Shown here in pieces: positions 1-4,343 of a stretch of 6,709 nt of DNA. Positions within the stretch are counted from its first letter, which is position 1; each line of letters starts with the position of its first letter. The notes under the pieces are model-generated. The model worked only from the letters and a program-made list of their open reading frames with translations, made no database searches and was not told where the DNA came from. Origin of the DNA: Bacteroidetes bacterium UBA7692 (GTDB taxonomy: Bacteria; Bacteroidota; Bacteroidia; Chitinophagales; LD1); the NCBI GenBank assembly GCA_002482725.1, contig DLGO01000145.1, positions 1 to 6,709 on the forward strand. The letters are read 5' to 3'. A program made the position numbers and the translations under genes.

Positions 1-49
1 TTTGTCAGCAGAAAAAGCGGGTATAATACCCGCTTTTTCTGCTGACAAA
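1..49. terminator. Long palindromic hairpin, probable bidirectional intrinsic terminator
   Basis: Bases 1-24 are perfectly complementary to bases 26-49, with a single A at position 25 as the centre. The inner part has the classic layout of a bidirectional terminator: an A5 tract (12-16), a GC-rich stem core GCGGG/CCCGC (17-21 and 29-33) around a TATAATA centre, and a T5 tract (34-38). The palindrome continues outward for 11 more base pairs (TTTGTCAGCAG paired with CTGCTGACAAA), which is longer than a terminator needs. It sits 42 bp before the purA start, so it would end an upstream gene lying left of the window and insulate purA. The left arm begins at the first base of the window, so the palindrome may extend further. 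The terminator role is inferred from the layout; other roles for the long outer stem are possible. Confidence 0.7.
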
Positions 50-91
50 CTTGTTTTATACCGGTTCAAAACGATCAAATAACAACATATA

Positions 92-1378
92 ATGCACGTA
101 GATATTCTCTTAGGCCTGCAGTGGGGCGATGAAGGCAAAGGAAAAATTGTAGACTTTTTAGCTGATAGCTACGATATAATCGCAAGGTTTCAGGGTGGTC
201 CAAACGCAGGCCATACTTTGATAATCAATGGAGAAAAAACAGTATTGCACACTATACCTAGTGGCATATTGAAAGATGCCGTTACCAATGTTATCGGCAA
301 TGGTGTTGTTATAGATCCTTCCACCCTCCTTAAAGAGATTTCTTTCCTCGAAGCCAAAGGCGTTGAAGTGCTTAAAAGGCTCTATGTGTCTAAAAAAGCG
401 CACCTGATTCTACCTACGCACAAGGTATTGGATGCAGCCTCTGAAAACTCAAAAGGTGCAGGTAAAATCGGTTCTACCCTGCGCGGTATAGGGCCAACCT
501 ACATGGACAAAACAGGCAGAAACGGCCTGCGCATCGGCGACATCCTTCGCCCTGACTTCAAAGAAGTGTACGAGCGCATCAAAGAGAAGCACATCCACCT
601 GCTAAGGCAATACGACTTTGCCTACGACCTGAAAGAAGCCGAAGAGCAATGGTTCGCCAGCATAGAGGAATTGCGCAAGCTAAACTTTATCGACTCAGAA
701 TACTTCCTGAACGAGCGCCTGAAAAGCGGCAAGAACATATTGGCAGAAGGAGCACAAGGCACCATGCTGGATATCGACTTCGGCACATACCCTTACGTTA
801 CTTCTTCTAATACCGTATCATCTGCCGCATGTAATGGCCTGGGCATCGCCCCTACCAAAATACGCGAGGTGATCGGCATAGCAAAAGCATACTGCACACG
901 CGTGGGCAGCGGACCATTCCCTACAGAGCTACTGGACGCTACAGGCGAACAGATAAGGGCAGTAGGTAAAGAGTTTGGCGCTACTACAGGCAGACCAAGA
1001 AGATGCGGTTGGATAGACCTTCCTGCATTGAAATATGCCATCATGGTAAACGGCGTTACACAAATAGCCCTTACCAAAGCAGATGTACTGAACGACTTCG
1101 ATACTATCGAAGCTTGTACTGCATATAGCTACGATGGCATCACTACAGAAAACCTTCCGTACGACCTGTGCGCTACAGAGGTGAAGCCTGTGTTCCAGCA
1201 GTTCCCTGGATGGAAGAGCGACGTTAGCGTATTGCGCAACTTCGACGAGCTACCTACTCAGCTTACTTCATACCTTGGCTTTTTGGAAGAGAACCTAAGC
1301 ACGCCAATCTCTATGCTTTCTACAGGTCCGGAGCGCAGCCAGTTGATGGTAAAACGCGCCTACCAGACTATAGCATAG
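92..1378 (+). CDS. purA: Adenylosuccinate synthetase (IMP-aspartate ligase)
   Basis: PurA is a cytoplasmic enzyme that joins IMP and L-aspartate, using GTP, to form adenylosuccinate, the first committed step from IMP to AMP. At 428 residues it has the normal family length. Signatures appear in order: the GDEGKGK phosphate loop at 12-18, with catalytic Asp13; GGPNAGHT at 35-42, with catalytic His41 at the same number as in E. coli; the IMP-binding stretch GSTLRGIGPTYMDK at 127-140; EGAQGTMLDIDFGTYP at 219-234; GSGPFPTE at 272-279; the TTGRPRRCGW loop at 298-307 that binds aspartate and phosphate; TKADVL at 328-333 for guanine recognition; and STGPERSQ at 410-417. All expected key residues are present, so it should be active. 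The ATG at 92 places the first motif as in other PurA proteins. There is no clear Shine-Dalgarno sequence; the leader is A-rich, as is common in Bacteroidota. The gene runs convergently into radC, with 4 bp between the stop codons. Confidence 0.98.
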   Translation: MHVDILLGLQWGDEGKGKIVDFLADSYDIIARFQGGPNAGHTLIINGEKTVLHTIPSGILKDAVTNVIGNGVVIDPSTLLKEISFLEAKGVEVLKRLYVSKKAHLILPTHKVLDAASENSKGAGKIGSTLRGIGPTYMDKTGRNGLRIGDILRPDFKEVYERIKEKHIHLLRQYDFAYDLKEAEEQWFASIEELRKLNFIDSEYFLNERLKSGKNILAEGAQGTMLDIDFGTYPYVTSSNTVSSAACNGLGIAPTKIREVIGIAKAYCTRVGSGPFPTELLDATGEQIRAVGKEFGATTGRPRRCGWIDLPALKYAIMVNGVTQIALTKADVLNDFDTIEACTAYSYDGITTENLPYDLCATEVKPVFQQFPGWKSDVSVLRNFDELPTQLTSYLGFLEENLSTPISMLSTGPERSQLMVKRAYQTIA

Positions 1379-1382
1379 TTCA

Positions 1383-2081
1383 TTACATCATTCCTTCATC
1401 GTGAAAGCTGAAGTAGTCTTTATCACCTATTATCAGGTGGTCCAGTAGCTTCATGTCCAGCAGGTTACAGGCGCTTTGCAGCGTGCGGGTAATCTTCACA
1501 TCCGCCTCCGATGGCTTTAGGTTGCCACTTGGGTGGTTATGCGCTATAAATATGCTCGAAGCCAGCTTTTCAATTGCGGTCCTAAATATCATTTTGGTAT
1601 CTACCACAGTGCCTGCCACACCACCTGTGCTCATGCGCTCCTTCCATATCATCTTGTTGGCACGGTTCAGGTACAGCACATAAAACGACTCGTACGATAA
1701 GTCTGCCAGGTGCGGATGGAATATTTCATAAGCCTGCTGACTGCTCATTATCTTATCGCGCACTACAGCCTCCGTAGCCTGCCTTCTGCGACCCAGTTCC
1801 AGTGCCGCTATTATGGTTATCGCCTTCGCCTCTCCTATGCCCTTAAATTTCTTGAGGTCGTTTATCGACAGCTTACCCAGTTCGTTCAGGTTCTCACCCA
1901 CACTGTTCAGTATCTTTTTCGATAGCTCTACAGCACTGTCGGTATCATTTCCACTGGCTATCAGTATGGCAACAAGCTCAGCATCAGTTAGCGACTGACG
2001 GCCTTGTATCATCAGTTTTTCGCGTGGCCTGTCCTCCTCCGCCCAACTTTTAATTGAAAGATTGTTCTTATCGTATTCCAT
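1383..2081 (-). CDS. radC: RadC family protein (UPF0758), HhH plus JAB/MPN metalloprotease-like domain
   Basis: This 232-residue protein has the standard RadC length and architecture. The N-terminus (about 10-45: IKSWAEEDRPREKL, then LTDAELVAILIASG) is the typical RadC opening. A helix-hairpin-helix region follows at about 72-98, centred on FKGIGEAKA, which suggests DNA binding. The JAB/MPN domain fills 110-232 and keeps the zinc-binding JAMM pattern HNHPSG at 181-186 (His181, His183) with Asp194 downstream; Glu148 is a candidate for the upstream glutamate. The family was named for a DNA-repair phenotype in E. coli, but that assignment was later traced to another gene, and the molecular function of RadC remains unsettled. 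The gene starts 26 bp after the phosphodiesterase gene on the same strand, so it is probably the last gene of a murA-led operon. No mobile-element context is visible, unlike the many radC homologues found on plasmids and islands. Confidence 0.96.
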   Translation of the reverse strand: MEYDKNNLSIKSWAEEDRPREKLMIQGRQSLTDAELVAILIASGNDTDSAVELSKKILNSVGENLNELGKLSINDLKKFKGIGEAKAITIIAALELGRRRQATEAVVRDKIMSSQQAYEIFHPHLADLSYESFYVLYLNRANKMIWKERMSTGGVAGTVVDTKMIFRTAIEKLASSIFIAHNHPSGNLKPSEADVKITRTLQSACNLLDMKLLDHLIIGDKDYFSFHDEGMM

Positions 2082-2107
2082 GGTTTCTTGCTACGGGTTT
2101 ACTGCGC

Positions 2108-2908
2108 TTATTTAGGTGTTGTAGTATATCCCAGATAGAACTGCGTAAAGCCCTTCAGGTTATCTGTATTTATCCAATCCACTCCTTCATCCATCAGTTT
2201 CTTCCACAACCCGAAATTGTCCGGTGCACCCCAAAACCTCAGTGTCTTGCCGCTGGCATGCACATGCTTTATAATGCCTTGCAGCTTTTTTGCATCTTCT
2301 TTAGGCATCCTGCCGGCACCGTTCCACGAGAAGTATTTCTCCCAGTTCAGGCTTATTCGCGGCACCAGCTTTACAGAGGTGGCAGCGGCAGTGTCCTTTA
2401 TATTTCCATCTATCGAAAACATACGTATAGAGTCCGCCATAATTTTATCCCTTGGCACTTTGCCGGTTATTAGCACCTCTATCTGCCCTTTGTTTACCAC
2501 CGAGTCACCGCTCCATTGTCTTATGTATTTCTTATATGGCATCAGCATTTCCTTCAGTTTATTAAAGGTATTGCCCGGATCATTCTTTATATCCACCATC
2601 AGTATCAGTGTAGTGGAGTCATCCGGCGGGTACATCTTTCCTTTTGCCTTTTTCAAGTGTGCCGCTATAGGCATCAGGTACAGCGAATCCAGCTTCGGTT
2701 TTCTGCTAAGCCCCACTTTTGTGTGCGACACAACCAGTGTACTGTCATACCACCATACATCCACTTCCATGCTCCTGAACCCACTATTGTAGGCATCTGT
2801 AAAGGGCCTCTTGTGAAGGTAGTCGTTATGTGCATGGCCCTTTTGCACCATTTGCGCATAGCTGCCAAAACCCGTTGCCAAAAAAGTCAGGAAAAGAATA
2901 TACCTCAT
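2108..2908 (-). CDS. Secreted PI-PLC/GDPD-superfamily phosphodiesterase, AIM6-like
   Basis: This is a 266-residue protein with an N-terminal signal peptide (MRYILFLTFLATGFGSYA, probable cleavage after Ala18). It has no lipobox cysteine, so it is predicted to be exported to the periplasm or beyond rather than lipid-anchored. The mature part resembles the AIM6-like branch of the PLC-like phosphodiesterase (TIM-barrel) superfamily: GHAHNDY at 24-30 with candidate catalytic His27, MEVDVWW at 47-53 with metal ligands Glu48 and Asp50, VVSHT at 59-63 with the second histidine His62, a DSLYL stretch at 74-78, VDIKND at 105-110, RFWGAPDN at 224-231, and the closing GVDWINTDN at 242-250, typical of GDPD-like barrels. 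The expected chemistry is metal-dependent hydrolysis of a phosphodiester such as a glycerophosphodiester, but the substrate cannot be read from the sequence. It starts 4 bp after the murA stop, with AAGGA 9 nt upstream of the ATG, so it is probably co-transcribed and translationally coupled with murA. Confidence 0.88.
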   Translation of the reverse strand: MRYILFLTFLATGFGSYAQMVQKGHAHNDYLHKRPFTDAYNSGFRSMEVDVWWYDSTLVVSHTKVGLSRKPKLDSLYLMPIAAHLKKAKGKMYPPDDSTTLILMVDIKNDPGNTFNKLKEMLMPYKKYIRQWSGDSVVNKGQIEVLITGKVPRDKIMADSIRMFSIDGNIKDTAAATSVKLVPRISLNWEKYFSWNGAGRMPKEDAKKLQGIIKHVHASGKTLRFWGAPDNFGLWKKLMDEGVDWINTDNLKGFTQFYLGYTTTPK

Positions 2909-2912
2909 GCGC

Positions 2913-4220
2913 CTATTTCCTTACAATATTAGCGCCTAAAGCATTCAATCGCGTATCTATATTCTGGTAGCCCCTGTCTATCTGGTCTATGTTGTGTATG
3001 GTCGATTTGCCCTCTGCGCTCATGGCAGCTATCAGCAGGCTCACTCCTGCACGTATATCAGGCGAGGTCATTACTATGCCCCTCAGCTTGTAGTCTTTAT
3101 TGATACCTACTACCGAAGCCCTGTGGGGGTCACATAGCGTTATCTGTGCGCCCATATCTATCAGCTTATCTACAAAGAACAACCTGCTCTCAAACATCTT
3201 CTGGTGTATCAGCACCGTGCCTTTCGCCTGCGTAGCAACTACCAGCACTATGCTTATCAGGTCCGGGGTAAACAATGGCCATGGCCCATCTGCTATGGTC
3301 ATTATCGACCCGTCTATAAAGCGCTGTATCTCGTAGTTCTTTTGCGATGGTATGTATATATCATCTCCCCTGAACTCCATCTGTATACCCAGCTTTTGGA
3401 ATACTGTAGGAATATTGGCCAGCATATCTATCCTGCAGTTCTTTATCAGCAATTCGCTTTCTGTCATGGCCGCCATACCTATAAAACTGCCGATCTCTAT
3501 CATATCCGGCAACATGCGGTGCTCTGTACCGCCAAGTTCTTCTACACCCTCTACATACAGCAGGTTAGAGCCTACTCCTGTTATTTTTGCGCCCATCCTG
3601 TTCAGCATGCTGCATAGCTGCTGCAAGTATGGCTCACAGGCAGCATTGTATATCGTGGTCTTTCCTTTTGCCAGCACAGCACCCATCAGTATGTTTGCGG
3701 TGCCTGTTACCGATGGTTCATCCAGCAGTATGTATGTACCCTTCAGATTATCGGCATGTATGGAGTAGAAGCTTTCATTGTTATCGTAATTGAATGTGGC
3801 CCCTAGTTTCTCCAAACCTATAAAGTGGGTATCCATCCTCCTTCTGCCTATCTTATCACCACCAGGCTTAGGCATATAAGCTTTTTTAAAGCGCGCCAGC
3901 AGCGGCCCTATTATCATCACAGAGCCTCTCAGCGATGCGCCTTTCTTTCTGAACACATCTGTTTGCAGGTAGTCCAGGTTTATATCCTTCGCCTCAAATG
4001 AGTAGGTATCTTCGCCCAGTTTTATTACCACTACGCCCAGGTCTTTCAGTATATCTATCAGCGCCATCACATCCCTTATGTCGGGTATGTTGCTTATGGT
4101 TATCTTCTCTTTGCTCAATAGTACCGCAGCCAGTATCTGGAGCGCCTCGTTCTTTGCGCCCTGTGGTACTATCTCTCCCTTTAGTTTGTAACCTCCTGTT
4201 ACTTCAAATGTATTTGCCAT
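2913..4220 (-). CDS. murA: UDP-N-acetylglucosamine 1-carboxyvinyltransferase (MurA), Asp-type active-site loop
   Basis: MurA transfers enolpyruvate from PEP to UDP-GlcNAc, the first committed cytoplasmic step of peptidoglycan synthesis. The 435-residue length is normal (E. coli 419). Conserved elements, aligned by eye to E. coli, are GAKNEALQ at 21-28 (Lys23/Asn24 for Lys22/Asn23), SLRGS at 96-100 (Arg98 for Arg91), the mobile loop PGGDKIGRRRMDTH at 119-132 (Arg127 for Arg120), the catalytic aspartate in LFTPDL (Asp320 for Asp305), and DIRAG at 388-392 (Arg390 for Arg397), followed by a QIDRGYQNID segment near the C-terminus. The loop residue that is Cys115 in E. coli is Asp122 here. Asp-type MurA enzymes are known to be active and insensitive to fosfomycin, which needs the cysteine. 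The C-terminus NALGANIVRK is complete. The leader is purine-rich (GAAGAAG, 3 nt before the ATG). It is the first gene of the murA-phosphodiesterase-radC cluster. EPSP synthase (AroA) shares the fold but lacks these motifs. Confidence 0.97.
   Translation of the reverse strand: MANTFEVTGGYKLKGEIVPQGAKNEALQILAAVLLSKEKITISNIPDIRDVMALIDILKDLGVVVIKLGEDTYSFEAKDINLDYLQTDVFRKKGASLRGSVMIIGPLLARFKKAYMPKPGGDKIGRRRMDTHFIGLEKLGATFNYDNNESFYSIHADNLKGTYILLDEPSVTGTANILMGAVLAKGKTTIYNAACEPYLQQLCSMLNRMGAKITGVGSNLLYVEGVEELGGTEHRMLPDMIEIGSFIGMAAMTESELLIKNCRIDMLANIPTVFQKLGIQMEFRGDDIYIPSQKNYEIQRFIDGSIMTIADGPWPLFTPDLISIVLVVATQAKGTVLIHQKMFESRLFFVDKLIDMGAQITLCDPHRASVVGINKDYKLRGIVMTSPDIRAGVSLLIAAMSAEGKSTIHNIDQIDRGYQNIDTRLNALGANIVRK
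2918..2922 (-). promoter_or_regulatory. Shine-Dalgarno-like site for the phosphodiesterase gene
   Basis: Read on the minus strand, AAGGA ends 9 nt before the ATG at 2908 and lies inside the last codons of murA (Arg-Lys-stop). This is the clearest Shine-Dalgarno-like sequence in the window. It supports the chosen start of the phosphodiesterase gene and suggests translational coupling to murA. Because it overlaps coding sequence, chance cannot be excluded. Confidence 0.45.
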
Positions 4221-4246
4221 AATCTTCTTCGCTTTTCTATATGGGG

Positions 4247-4276
4247 TGAAAATACAAAAGACACTCCCGCCCTAAA
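4247..4276 (-). promoter_or_regulatory. murA: Candidate murA promoter, Bacteroidota type
   Basis: On the minus strand, TTTA (4276-4273) is followed after 18 nt by TATTTTCA (4254-4247), about 26 nt before the murA start codon. This partly matches the Bacteroidota consensus (TTTG, then about 19 nt, then TAnnTTTG) but differs at one -33 base and two -7 bases. The context supports it: the stretch lies between the terminator of the upstream receptor gene and murA, where a promoter is needed. The exact elements are a guess. Confidence 0.25.
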
Positions 4277-4292
4277 CTCACTTATACACAAC

Positions 4293-4326
4293 AAAAAAGG
4301 GAGTTGATGAATAACCAACTCCCTTT
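4293..4326 (-). terminator. Rho-independent terminator of the TonB-dependent receptor gene
   Basis: On the minus strand, AAAGGGAGTTG (4326-4316) pairs perfectly over 11 bp with CAACTCCCTTT (4306-4296) around a 9-nt loop. The second arm runs into a T6 tract (4298-4293). The stop codon of the receptor gene lies 17 bp upstream at 4344-4346. This is a textbook intrinsic terminator. It separates the receptor transcript from murA and implies that murA has its own promoter in 4221-4292. Confidence 0.88.
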
Positions 4327-4343
4327 CTGCTGAATGTGATTAT

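Noticed and set aside
2..27. Possible sigma70-type promoter: TTGTCA at 2-7 and TATAAT at 22-27.
   Set aside because: The spacer is only 14 nt, and both elements lie inside the palindrome, whose symmetry creates TATAAT-like sequence by itself. Bacteroidota housekeeping promoters also use a different -7 consensus (TAnnTTTG).
50..91. Search for a purA promoter and ribosome binding site between the palindrome and the start codon.
   Set aside because: No convincing TTTG/TAnnTTTG pair and no Shine-Dalgarno sequence were found. TTG at 51-53 has no matching -7 element at the right distance. The promoter may be degenerate or lie elsewhere.
1424..1439. Small hairpin CACCT/AGGTG inside the 3' end of radC as a terminator for purA or radC.
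   Set aside because: The stem has only 5 bp and no T tract follows on either strand.
2217..2792. A 191-codon open frame on the plus strand opposite the phosphodiesterase gene, and similar open frames opposite murA, radC and the receptor gene.
   Set aside because: They lie wholly antisense to genes with clear family motifs, and their translations are Cys/Ser/Ile-rich without recognisable domains, as expected for shadow frames.
4264..4326. Possible attenuator: GGGAGT in the murA leader (4264-4269, minus strand) could pair with ACTCCC in the second arm of the receptor terminator.
   Set aside because: The leader segment is transcribed after the T tract, so it cannot influence the termination decision. 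The match is only 6 bp and no leader peptide or ligand-binding fold is visible.
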